Of a DNA stretch of 64,000 bases, positions 25,946 through 36,779 are shown in pieces. Made by a program: the position numbers and the translations under genes. Within the stretch, counting starts at the first letter, position 1. Each line of letters begins with the position of its first letter. Below the pieces are notes generated by a model. The model did not search any database, was not told the origin of the DNA, and worked only from the letters and a program-made list of their open reading frames with translations. The stretch covers positions 3,596,001 to 3,660,000 of the forward strand of contig OZ316895.1 in the NCBI GenBank assembly GCA_973895155.1. The letters are read 5' to 3'. Origin of the DNA: Marsupella aquatica. Lineage: Eukaryota > Marchantiophyta.

Positions 25946-28279
25946 TTTAATATGTATTCTAGTCTTCCTCTTTAATTTTGTCCACTTAATATCACTAGAA
26001 GACAAAAAGTAAAGCATGTTCCAGGATGAGCATGCTATATCTGCAAGCATGCTAATCCTAACTCAAACCCAACACGAGGCTAGCTGTCAACATGAAATGA
26101 GATACATATAATATGACCAACACAAATACCCTATTAGAACAAGGACATTCAAAACTATAATCCAACTTATCTATCTTTGATGAGTTGAGCTTAGAATCAA
26201 ATTATTGTCTTCATGGCCTCATCAAATTTCATAATGTCTTCACATCATCTAGATAAGCTAAATTTATGTTTTGTCTCTTGCCATTGTACCAACGAGTATA
26301 TAGCATTTACAAGAACTGTCTGAGGCGGGCCAACATTCAAGCTAGGACACACAAAGGGAACTTTGGTTTCACAATTACAGATAGTAGCAGCACAATACCC
26401 TGTTGGTACTCCCATGAAATGTCACTTGCTCAGGTGCCATCTCCCAAAGTAGGACACAATTATGCTCTTGTGTAACTGGTGACAATAAGGTATAGCCGGT
26501 GTTGATCCACCTCTTGAAGAGCAACCTCTGCTTTACATTTTCTTTGCTATGATTGCATTCATAGCACCGGCTAATGGAAGTGCCTTGGTTTGACGTTTAA
26601 CTTCCTCCTAGGTCTACCAAAAGGCAATGTGTAGCCTCTGTTGCAGTGTCCACCGTCCAAAACACAAAACCATGATGCACTTTGACCGAAACTGACTGCC
26701 GAAACACAAAACTTGCTTCACTTTGACCAAAACAAGCTGCCAAGCCTGTGGATGCATAGCCAGCATGTGGGATTGAAAGTGAGAGTAGATTGTGCTGCAC
26801 ATCCTCTATTGCTCTTGCACAGGGAGTATCCTCTTCCAAAACAACCTCGACAAGTACAACTTTTGCAACCTTTGCGGATTCAAGGTGAGTGTCACAAAGC
26901 AATGACTACTGCTCATGCCTTGATATTTCCCTCCAACAGCTTCTGTGTACTCTCTGCAGGAACACAACATCCACAATTTAGGTTTTTGCATGACATGACA
27001 ACTTCGATTCAATTGTTCATTTATACAAATTGACAGTACTCCTGAACACGTTCCATCATCTCAAGAAAAAAACCTAGGGCACAGATATGAGTTTTAGATT
27101 TCAACTATAGTTACCATTGGAATGTTTAGACAGTCCAATTTCTTAGGTCTGCACATCCATTTGCTCTCCGAGCATGGTCTTTTCTCCATGAGAGACTGAT
27201 GATGGTGGCAACCCTCCAGAGCTTCCCGAAGTAGAAAGTACTTTCATGATTGAGTTGTAATAATGATTTTGCTTTTGCACCATCTGCTCCACACTCTTTT
27301 CCACAACATTTAAACGTGCAGACAATTCATTTTTTTGTGATTCCATAGACTTCAAACGATCTGATAAATTGTTAAGACTAGATAATCCACCTCCCTGCAT
27401 CCCACCAAGAGAATCAATTAGTGTACAGCAAACGAGAATTTCTCAACGTGTGCTACTGTTGGCCTAGCGACATCAAAATTCTATAACATCCAAGTCTAAA
27501 TCAGGTTCATCCTTACATTCTTTGAGGGTTTACATGCCTCATACTTCCTCTGACTCCTCACTGCAGCTCGCACCTCCTCCTTTGTAGGGGATCGCCCCTT
27601 CTGTTTTTTCTACACACCACAACACGTTCATGATTGAATGCTCGTTACTGAAAAACGATTATGAGGATGGAGAACTGATTTGTTATGCAAGGGGGCTTAA
27701 AACATCTACAAGACTAGAATTCTTACCAACTGTGTTGCTATGGGAGCAAATCCTTTCCTTCCCGTCAGGTTAAAGTTTTGAACATTGCCCCGTGCATATG
27801 TCATCTGTTCACTCTTCCTTTTGCCTGAATCACTCAAAAAATAGCGGACTAGCTTTCTCCATTGAAGAGGATCAATCAATAGTGGGGCGGGCATTTCTGG
27901 ATCCTCTCCAGCATCCTGAAACAACACATGGAATCTCCATCTCTCGTTCCTCAAAATCACTTTTGCTTGACTTTGAAGACATGCCATGTCAACTCCTTCT
28001 GGATGGCCCACATATCTCCATTTGGCAGCAAGATTGTCAACAACTTGTTGCCAATTATCTGGATGCTGATTTGCAAGTGATATGATACTTAAGTCCAACC
28101 AGCGTAACACTTCACTTTTCAAGTCAGTCAACCAACGATTCTTACCCTGACATGTGCCAGTAACCCAACGGTTGTCATTCACCTCTACTAAACATTTCTT
28201 GTTGCTACCTCCTTGTGCGATACTCTCTGCAGTACTGGTTGGTGTCAAGGGTTTAGGATATAGGGGCAACCTTGAATTT

Positions 28280-29060
28280 CCCGTCCTTAGACTCCTAACG
28301 TTCCCTGGACAAACATCATCATTCCTCGTCAAACAGTCATGAACTCTCTAGCCATGTCCAACTCAACCAAGTAGCCAACCAACATAACAAATCCTCAGAC
28401 AATAAAGCAAAGTTCATTGTCTCAATATGTGCTTTTGTAATGTCAGATTACCTGTTCCTCGTCCTTTTTGTGTACCCCTAGGAAAAGTGGGACGAACTTG
28501 CTGTGATTCTTCACCAGCGAACCAATCAGACCTCGGCCATGGGTTTTCATCATAGCTTGCTCTCATGTAGTGGCCTTCAGGTGCGTAGTACATCTCCTCG
28601 TCATATGCTCCCCAATTAGGATTGGCAAAATCTGCACTCAACGGCACTAATGGATCAATTTGCAATCATCACATACCCCCTACCTTTGGATTTTCTTTTC
28701 CCTGGACTTCTAACGTCCCCTTGGACGGAAATCACCATTCATCATCAAATAGTCACAAAATCTCCAGACATGTCCACCGTAACCACATAGCCAGCTAATA
28801 TCATCTCAATATATGCTGTTGTAAATTGCACATTACTTCCCCTTCCTTTTTATGCACTTGGGTGACCACCTTGCCGTGATTCTTCATCAGCAAACCAATC
28901 AGACCTCGCCCATGGTTGTTCACCATAGCTTGCTCTCACGTAGTGGCCCCTTTCTGCTTCAGGTGCATAGTATGGCCCTTCATCATATGCTCCCCAATCA
29001 GGATCTGTACTCAATGGCACTAATGGATCAATTTGGGATCCATCATATCCACCCTGCTAA
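28280..29060. repeat. Tandem duplication of an exon plus flanking intron, ~380-bp unit
   Basis: About 28290-28670 and about 28690-29060 are homologous throughout. Both encode the WGAYDE / YYAPE / RASY / WARSDWFADEES-type exon on the minus strand and share adjacent intron sequence (AATATGTGCTTTTGTAA versus AATATATGCTGTTGTAA). The copies have diverged by substitutions and small indels, but the exon frame is kept in both. Confidence 0.85.
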
Positions 29061-29228
29061 GTTTGAAAGACTAATGCAAGGTAATGTCGGTGAATGCTTA
29101 CTGGTGCACTACTCCAGAGTACTAAGTACTCACCTCTCCCTGCTTGCGGTGGTGGTCCATACCCACGAGTCTGTTGGGTTGGTCTACCTACAGATGGAGG
29201 TGGACCGTGCCCAACATGCGCATGCTGC

Positions 29229-29336
29229 CCATTCCCGTAGTACTGGCCACCAAATTCACGTTGCGCAATACTGCCATTAGGTCCATTCCCGTAGTACTGG
29301 CCACCAAATTCACATTTTGCAATACTGCCACTAGGC
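29229..29336. repeat. Two-copy 54-bp coding repeat
   Basis: CCATTCCCGTAGTACTGGCC starts at 29229 and again at 29283. The unit of 18 codons encodes FGGQYYGNG plus a linker ending SIA on the minus strand, within the Gly/Gln-rich exon of the transposase-like gene. Confidence 0.9.
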
Positions 29337-30019
29337 TGGCGATGCACAGTGGTTCTCCCTCTACAGTTTGCTGGACCGTTGTATCCATGACTTTTACCAC
29401 GAGCATGACCTCCAACTCGATTTGTCTGCAGCAACAAATGTACACACGAGAACAAGCTACTGAGCCAAAAAATGACTTGTCCCACAGTCAAATCAAAATT
29501 TTGGGTTAGAAAGACACTTACATCCTAACAACAGTGTACCCACCTGGATTTTGCTGGGCTGCATGATCATAGGTTCATCATGACCATCATCTTCACCACC
29601 AGCGTCCTGGTCCTCCTCTGGATAATATTCGGGATAAGACTCATAAGACTCTTCATCATCGTCCTTGTCGTTTTCACCAGGTTCAAAAGCATGCAGGTCA
29701 TCACCAGATTTGGCAATTGTAGGTATGACCTTCGTTGGAAGCCTCTCACCACACCGCATAGGTCCAGCGATACTGCTAGTGCTTTGCTTCTTCTGCCCTA
29801 AACTCTTCCTGTCTGGGAGCCTGCTCGGCATCAAAAATCAGAATAACATCTAGATTTCAGTAAGCATATGAAATATGAAATGAAACACATACAATTATGA
29901 AAGGACGCTGACAGAAGAGCCTGGATTTTAGCAAGCCTACAAATATGAAATGCAACATAAACAATTCTGGATGGAGTTTTACTAAGCATACAAATTTGAG
30001 ATGCACCATAAACAATCGT

Positions 30020-31210
30020 GGAAGGATGCTGACGAGCAGTGAGGAGGGTTTCATACATTTGTTGTTGTATTTCCCGTTTCGGGGTTTCATACAGTAGTTG
30101 TCGTGGTTCCCTTCTCGTGGTCGCCATTTGTAGGCCTTCGCATGCAAAGCACCTTGATATTGGCAGAAATAGGAAATCTATGTCGAAATGAAAATCTAAT
30201 GGGTGAAAACGCGCACCCGATCTTCAGGATTCACTTCCCTGTAATGCCAAAGTTTGCCGTCAGTACTGCCTATATATTGTGACTCACGGAAACACTCCAG
30301 GAAACCTTCAAAGCAGAATTTGGATCTAACAGGTGAGCTACTTGAACCCCATCTCAGTCCCCGTGAAGGTTGTCCAGAGAATGATCTCCTTCATTCCCTC
30401 TCTCGAAGGAGAAGTGGAAGCAGCCATTCTTACTTCCTGAAAGTAATCTGAGGTAGATTTCGCTGAATATTGCTCCAGTAGGTTGCGAAGTAACGATTTC
30501 AAAAAAGAAATTGTGTAAAGTAAGCTTCCGAGGAAAGTGGACGTATGTCAGTAGTGCCCATCATCACTAGTGCCATCATCGGTACTTTGGACACACCGAT
30601 GACCTTTCTTCAAGTTGAAGACATTGTCTCATGAGGGAACAACCTAGATTTTATCCTATACCTGCCCTGGCTTGAAATGGTGTTATTTCTTCTGTTTTCA
30701 GTCGTCGTACTCTTGTTCACTAGCCCAAGATCTTCAGAGACTTTTATTCCTCTGCTTGATACCTGTCTCACTCGACATTCACTAGCCCAAAATCTTTAGA
30801 GAATTTAATTCCTCTGCTTGATACCTGTCCCACTCAGCTTTCAATTCCAATACTTTTCATGGCAATTTTGAACTGAACTACGATTGCAGACACTCTCTTC
30901 TCTCCTGGAAAACTGATATAAGCTCCCGAGGTTAGGCAACGGAGGCCTGGATTGTGGACTGCTGTCCAGTCGCCTATGAATGGAGCGTCGGGCGTAGCAT
31001 CGTGCAACAAGATTTGAAACCAAACATCCCAATGTCTAAAGCGAGTGAATTCAAGATTTGCAACCGAACATCCCAACGCCTACAGCGAGTGAATCCATTC
31101 CCCACCGGCAAATTTCTTGTTTGCACTATTAGAACGCAGGAGATGTCTTTCATTGAAGCAATCCTAGGCAGGGCTGACAGTGATCGAGGTCCAAGCTACA
31201 GCGAACTGCC
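30020..31210. repeat. Degenerate inverted copy of the 62.6-63.8 kb locus
   Basis: Segments match the right-edge locus in reversed, collinear order. About 30186-30020 matches 63655-63790 (shared CTACAAATGGCGACCACGAG-type block). About 30430-30370 matches 62940-63000. About 30620-30590 matches 62800-62830 (CCTTTCTTCAAGTTGAAGAC). About 31208-30980 matches 62590-62790 (GTGCAACAAGATTTGAAACC). On the minus strand at 30127 it keeps an ATG and a short frame (MATTRREPRQ, then QMYETL) homologous to the start of the gene at 63737. That similarity is lost after about 35 codons, so this copy is a truncated pseudogene fragment. It carries extra local duplications: about 54 bp at 31010-31095 and about 66 bp at 30715-30835. 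Confidence 0.8.
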
Positions 31211-32386
31211 TTTTGTGAATCTTTAGGGGAAGCGGCATTTTGTAAAAAACTGTCTCGAAAGTTCAGTAGGATTGAATGCAATACGACATGTGGTATAACG
31301 TATTTCAATGTGACTCAGTTGTCGACCGAGCTGGCAGCAATTCACACTTGTTCACCTTGTTAGTTTAAGGAGACTACGTGGACTTCCGCATTGAACCACC
31401 TCAACGTTCTGTCCGACTTTGTCTGCTATATGATATCATTTTTGAGTTTCTATAGTCTGGTCGCCCGACGGGACCCGAATCGGGAAATTCCGAAATTCAA
31501 ATGACGGATTTATCCAAAATTCCGAAATCCCGAGATCGAAATTGCGAAATTGAACTCCTCGAATCCACATGCTCCGAAAATCTTTGCTGGGAAATAAATC
31601 TGTGATACAACGGAGGAGAGATGCCTCCCTCGTGCATTCGTGGTGATCTAGATAATACAGCTTTGATTTGAGTCTGCTACCTGCCATGTGGTGTTGCTTC
31701 GTAAGCGAATCAGCGTTGTCGAGAAAAACAGTTCAATGGCGTCAGATGTCAACAACGACCCACGAATTTCAATGTGACTCCAAAATGGCAGCTCACATTT
31801 GTTCACTATTGTTAGACGAATCAGCAACGTTGTATGGTACGTGTGAACTTTACGGTGCGGATGATCACTGTTGAAAACTACAGTGTTCGAAGGGGACCCA
31901 CAAGGTGCGAGGAGACAAGAAAGCTTGAGCAAGTCCGGGTCAGCCAAAAACAAGTTTGAAGAAACACTTTTCCTACAGAAACGAAGTTGAGATCACTCAC
32001 GAGCGCTGAACCACGAAGAACCTTGCATGCACCTCTGCAAGCTCGACCACATTGAGTCAGGCAATAAAAACACTCCGTGTTGAATGGGCACTGCTGAGCT
32101 CCTCTGAGGCTCTGACGACAAGACAGAAAACTCCAGAAAACTCTCCAGAAAACTCCAGATCCGTGATGACACCACTTTCGCACCTGACTGGACTCAAGAT
32201 ACAAAGCGATTACGCAGCATAATCAAATTACATGAGTTTCTGAAGGAGAAATTAGAAGACTTGAGGGACTGGCATCAGCTACAGTAATTGCTCATCAGCG
32301 ATCTGCTCCTCGATACACCCATGACCCATCTTCCCGCCACTCAAAGCAAAATAACGAGACAGGAGTTCAGTTCCCGCTTTTGAATA

Positions 32387-32635
32387 CATTTCCATCTCTA
32401 GGGGTTTAGAGCCAGCCACATGTCAACCCCACCTAGTTACAGTTTAGACGTAGGAAATCAAGGGAAAATAGATTTCTTTTACCACATAATTATGCCAAGT
32501 TGCTTAGGTACATTTTCATCCCTAGGGTTTAGGGCCAGCTACATGTCAACCCCACCTACTTACAGTTTAGACTTGGGAAATCAAGGGAAAATAGATTTAG
32601 TTTACCACTTGATTATGCCAAGTTGCTCTCTAAAA
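32387..32635. repeat. Two-copy tandem repeat, period ~124 bp
   Basis: GCCAGCYACATGTCAACCCC occurs at 32411 and 32535, inside near-identical 124-bp units that also share CAAGGGAAAATAGATTT and ATTATGCCAAGTTGCT. The open frame spanning both copies (32420-32653) is probably a by-product of the repeat. Confidence 0.85.
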
Positions 32636-33910
32636 ACTAAATCTCCTCAGTAGACTTTTGAGTTTTGCAGTGTGCCATTGTAATTATTGTCTTTCTTTTG
32701 GGAAGGGTTTAGGGTTTATTGATTTCATTTGATTCATATGCATTCATGTTTAATGCAAGGATTATGTATAGTTAGTATGTTTCAACATCCCAACACTACA
32801 CTACATCCTTTGTGAAGTGAGTTACTGCAATACAGTAGTGAACATCTTGACCACGGTAGGAAGGTCCAACTATCCCAACCATGGTTACACCTTTGTTACC
32901 CACTTGACTGGTGGTAATTGGAGTTTAATTCTTGATGAGATGAGTTTGCACCCTAGAAGGAGGTGGCCAACCAAAATTTTGCTACTGGTTTCTATAGCAA
33001 TGTCACTTTTGAATTTTTCAGTGCTTGTAAGGGTTATGGTAATAACTGCATGAAAATTGTCATGAAAAACTTTCTACTATTGTTTTGAACAACTGTACTT
33101 TTGAAAAATGGATGCAGGTCAAAGAGATGTCCCAAGATGGAGAACTCATTGCATACAATAGAACTCCTCAGATATTGGCAATTAAACAGAAGGACAGGAA
33201 TAGCTGGATACTGAAAATGAGATTCTTCAGACAATCGCAGGGGCTCGATGAAGTAGAGTTAAGGAAACTTGCAGAGTACCTGATTTAGAAAAGGAAAGTC
33301 TCTCTTTATCCAGAGAAAATGAATTTGAAAACACATGATCACGAAGAAGCGAAGAAATGGACATCGTTCAAGAGTGGTGCCAGAGTAAGAAATACAGAAG
33401 ATGTTTGAGGTGACTCTTCTGTATTCATTTCTGAAGAATTCCTTGATCTTTGATCTAAGGAATCTCACAAGGGAACAGAGAAGGAAAAAGCTCCACTATG
33501 TTTTGGAATTTTATCATTTGGATAATTCAAAGCTTCAATTATTCCGTAGAGAACTTAGGGATTCCTTCTTGAAAATGTCTCTCACAAAAGATACAGGTGC
33601 AGCTGAATTGATAGCATCTATCCCTGCACCCTTCAGGAAACTAGTAAAGGGAGCAAAGAGGGTCGTTCAGGAAACTGACAAGCTCACTCTTCGTTCAATG
33701 AATGGGTTCGGCGGCTCACAGTTTTTTAGAGATGTTGAAAGAGATACTACTGACACACTTGATTTCATCTTTTTGGATGCTTTGGGAAATTCCAGTGAAG
33801 TCTCTTTTGACCAATTTTTTTACACTGCATTGCTTAAGCTAGGAGTCAACAGTGGCAGACGTCCTCATGTAATGGTTCTCATCATGCGGCCATTAGATCA
33901 GTTTGTGTAT

Positions 33911-35847
33911 AACACGATTTCGGACCGACCGAGAAGTGTGTCGGAGTTCTCGTTTAGCCCGATCCCATTTTTTTCTAAGGCAATTCAATGACCGATAAAA
34001 CTGGCAAAAACTCTTCGAAACGCCACTTTCCTCCATTGCATCGCCGCGGGAATGCAGGGGGCGATACGTGCATCGGGTTTTACATTCCGTTAGTGAAAAA
34101 GTCTGAACTGCGAGTAACTTGGTCCGAACCGCGTAATCCAGGAACGACCACGCACTAACCCAGGTAAAGGGGAAACTTAACCATGGTTAAGGGGAAATTA
34201 ACCATGGTTTAGAGCATCTCCTATATAATTAAAGAGGAGCGGGCTGCCCATAAAACGTTTGCTTTTGCTAGAGCAAATATCTCCTGACTGAGAGCGAATA
34301 CCAAACTCCCATCGAGTCTTACATTCCTCCCAAGCGATTCGACTCTTTCTACCGAAAACCCGATAAATTTATCGGAACAGCCATTCCTGTTCAAGTTCTC
34401 CATGTAAGACTAACTAGTCATTTAGTGTAAAATGTCCAGATCCGAGCGAACTGCGATAAATTTATCGTATTCTGCATTCCTCTGTTGCAATCATTTGATC
34501 CAGTGTTTAGAGAGGTGTTGCCTTCATTCCGATAAATTTATCGGAGTCTTCATTCCTTTCATGGAAAGAGGAGTAATTGAGAATCCGATAAATTTATCGG
34601 AGTTGTCATTTTTGTGAAAGATTGAATTTAGGGCTTAGGTGTCTGAGGAAGTCATATTTTCAATTCGAATGCGGAGTGCGATAAACTTATCGCATCCTCC
34701 TATGCGAAAAACTTATTGGCGATGGCCCTTTTATAGTGTCTGTTGAGGGGTTGGCCCACGTGTCCACTTTTGATTGGCTGTCACCCTAAACGACAAAATA
34801 GCAAAAAAGGGTATATTTCTTGGATTTCCAATTTCATTCTCACACGTGCATCGTGGCAAAATTATATATTTTTGAAATTGAAGCGATAAATTTATCTGAT
34901 GTTGGTATTGCAAAAGTGGTTCCTTCATATGGAAGTTGCAATTTGAAATTGAAGCGATAAATTTATCTGATGTTGGTATTGCAAAAGTGGTTTCTTCATA
35001 TGGAAGTTGCAATTTGAAATTGAAGCGATAAATTTATCTGATGTTGGTATTGCAAAAGTGGTTCCTTCATATGGAAGTTGCAATTTTGAAATTGAAGCGA
35101 TAAATTTATCTGATGTTGGTATTGCAAAAGTGGTTCCTTCGTATGGAAGTTGCAATTTTGAAATTGAAGCGATAAATTTATCTGATGTTGGTATTGCGAA
35201 GAGTTTTCTTCATATGGATAGGAATTTTGAAATTTAACCGATGAACCGAAGGATCTTAGTATTATCGATTAGTATTTTTGTCGCCCGTAGTTTTCGCGAT
35301 AATTTTATCGGACTGTGCATTGCTGTTGAAAGAATGGCATGTTGACTGTGGTCACTTGCGGATGTAACTGGTCAATTGCGGAGGTAACTGCAAGGTAAGT
35401 TTGACAAACCGTGCAATAATTCTTATCGACTGTGATGTAAAATATTTTTGGTAAATATTCAAAAACTGAGAAAACTGAGATTGGGTCGGAGCTTTCATGG
35501 CTCAAATCCGGAGTCCGATACAGTTATCGCACTTGGCTCGAAACGTGGATATGGATTTATAGATAAGACCTTTCATATATCTTCGGAGAGCGTGAATATG
35601 AGGTTGAGAAGAAAGTTTTTCGGATCTAATTGTTCCTTGATAATATGAATGTTTGTTAGCATGAATTTCATTGGTTTTGATCATTATTAAATTTGCTGTT
35701 TCAATCCGAACTCCGATACGAATTACATTATTTCCCCAAAAATGTGTTTTTGATGAAAAAAACTGCCGATTTCGCGAGATTCAGCGGAAAATGAAAATAC
35801 ACTTCTCGTTTAGAGGAAATAGTTCTCGTTCGGTCCGAAATCGTGTT
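33911..35847. mobile_element. Non-autonomous DNA transposon with 4-bp GTAT target duplication and palindrome-rich interior
   Basis: The termini are inverted repeats. The left end begins AACACGATTTCGGACCGA and matches the reverse complement of the right end for 24 of 25 bases. GTAT flanks both sides (33907-33910 and 35848-35851). Removing 33911-35847 plus one GTAT leaves the surrounding coding frame continuous, which supports insertion rather than chance similarity. No transposase-like ORF lies inside. The interior carries perfect palindromes of the form CGATAAATTTATCG at 34361, 34454, 34530 and 34586, diverged versions near 34679 and 35298, and a 71-72-bp five-copy tandem array. Both ends also carry TTCTCGTTTAG close to the terminus. 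The superfamily is unresolved. A 4-bp duplication is known from Sola- and Ginger-type elements among others, but no diagnostic residue is available. Confidence 0.82.
34868..35235. repeat. Five-copy tandem array, 71-72-bp unit
   Basis: GAAGCGATAAATTTATCTGA recurs at 34880, 34951, 35022, 35094 and 35166. Each unit continues with GTTGGTATTGC and AAGTTGCAA; the last is more diverged. The units contain 12 of 14 bases of the palindrome found elsewhere in the same transposon. The array is open in one plus-strand frame, which reflects its period rather than likely coding. Confidence 0.92.
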
Positions 35848-36779
35848 GTATGAAGGCAATGTACAATGTCCATGGGTATTTCAACATACAAACCCAGTAT
35901 ACTCAACCAAAAAGGCCAACCTCCGTGGAGAGAGAAGATATGGTAATGGGAAAAGACGGGAAGGAGACCTTTCTTGTTTTTATCATGAGTCCATAGTTGA
36001 CTCTAACAACACAACAAAGATGTCAAAAGTGATATTGGAGAGTGTTGTGGGAAACTTTGAGAACTTTGGAGACCTAGAAAGTGATACTTTTGCAGTCGCA
36101 GGCAAGAAACCAAAATCTTTTTTTGAATACTTGACAAACCTTTTGATCTCTTTGGAAAATAAAGCTACATGCTTTAGAGAAGGAAGAAACCTCTTGGAGT
36201 GCCCTTAGTTTGGTAATTCCTAAGACCTCTTTATGTGAGAATTGTGCCTATATTATTGTGAGGGTTTATGATTCTGAAATTCCATTGCTTGTTCCGCAGA
36301 GCAAAGGAGTCTCCGTCAAATCTTATTGCTCTGAAGAAAATCATCGATCAACTATCAACTCTTTCCATACGATGTACCCAACAAAACAGCAAGCTTCCCA
36401 GGTTGACGTTGAACGAGCATCAATTGAGAACATTCTACAAATGAAGATTGTGAAAGCAAGGGTAAATTGGGTTGTACGAGATGACCTTAATTTACGACAC
36501 TCTCAAAGGAAGCTATCAGCTGGAGGATGAATATATTGAAAGGGTGTTCAGAGAGTATGAACTTGATGAACCAGACATCGAAACCAGGGATCTATGGAAA
36601 ATTCTCCCTTACAAATTTCCTACAACAATGCCGGTCGGCCCCCTCAAAGGTAAGATGCATGTCAGAGTAGACTCACGGACCATGGTCCTCCATCCACTCA
36701 CATTATTTCCCAATTTGAACCAGAGAATTTATTGATTGTTTGGAACTTAAAGCCAGGACAGACACATACGTTTGTCAGG

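Larger units (their letters stand above)
20620..26590. other. AT-rich intergenic repeat graveyard
   Basis: No gene is supported. Fragments recur within it: a segment with AATAGAGATGAGGAGAAAA appears near 20669 and 20843, with a diverged relative near 23310. A TCTAGAG-TTTCACTCTAGA motif occurs near 23533 and 24570. Stop codons are dense in all frames. It looks like layered, decayed non-coding transposons. Confidence 0.55.
27143..29834 (-). mobile_element. Ptta/En/Spm-type plant transposase gene (Transposase_24-like), multi-exon
   Basis: Several minus-strand exons form a coherent gene. An acidic exon (about 29834-29540, DDDEESYESYPEYYPEEDQD) comes first. A Gly/Tyr/Gln-rich exon (about 29425-29120) has repeated FGGQYYGNG. 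Two alternative copies of a WGAYDE..YYAPE exon follow (about 29060-28860 and 28665-28450). The core exon runs from about 28332 to 27727 and contains DNRWVTGTCQGKNRWL, WRKLVRYFLSDSGKRKSEQM and NLTGRKGFAPIATQL. A short exon at 27600-27517 encodes KGRSPTKEEVRAAVRSQ, and the last exon from 27394 to the stop at 27143 is predicted coiled coil. The order from RKGFA to PTKEEV is the pattern of plant Ptta/En/Spm transposases (PF03004). No stop breaks the core exon, so it may be expressed or recently inactive. Termini of the element were not found. Confidence 0.72.
33060..36735 (+). pseudogene. Decayed multi-segment coding locus of unknown family, split by a transposon
   Basis: Coding-like segments follow one another on the plus strand. 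The first lies at 33117-33288. The next is at 33430-33910, with ELRDSFLKMSLTKDTGAAEL, GAKRVVQETDKLTLRSM and LDFIFLDALG. The rest runs from 35852 through 36208, 36210-36530 and 36472-36735 (YELDEPDIETRDLWKILPY). The frame at 33910 continues exactly in phase at 35852 once the intervening transposon and one GTAT copy are ignored. There are further breaks: a stop at 36206 with a one-base frame change just after it, and loss of frame near 33290-33400. I do not recognise the protein family. Its position upstream of an acidic ORF and a Ulp1-type domain suggests one large element or gene reaching to about 41 kb. That link is inference. Confidence 0.6.

Noticed and set aside
32420-32653. 77-codon frame with internally repeated peptide
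   Set aside because: The protein repeat is produced by the 124-bp DNA tandem duplication. There is no independent coding evidence.
35007-35237. Frame through the 72-bp array encoding repeated EIEAINLSDVGIAKVV
   Set aside because: Open because the period is a multiple of three; it lies inside a non-coding transposon and starts within a repeat unit.
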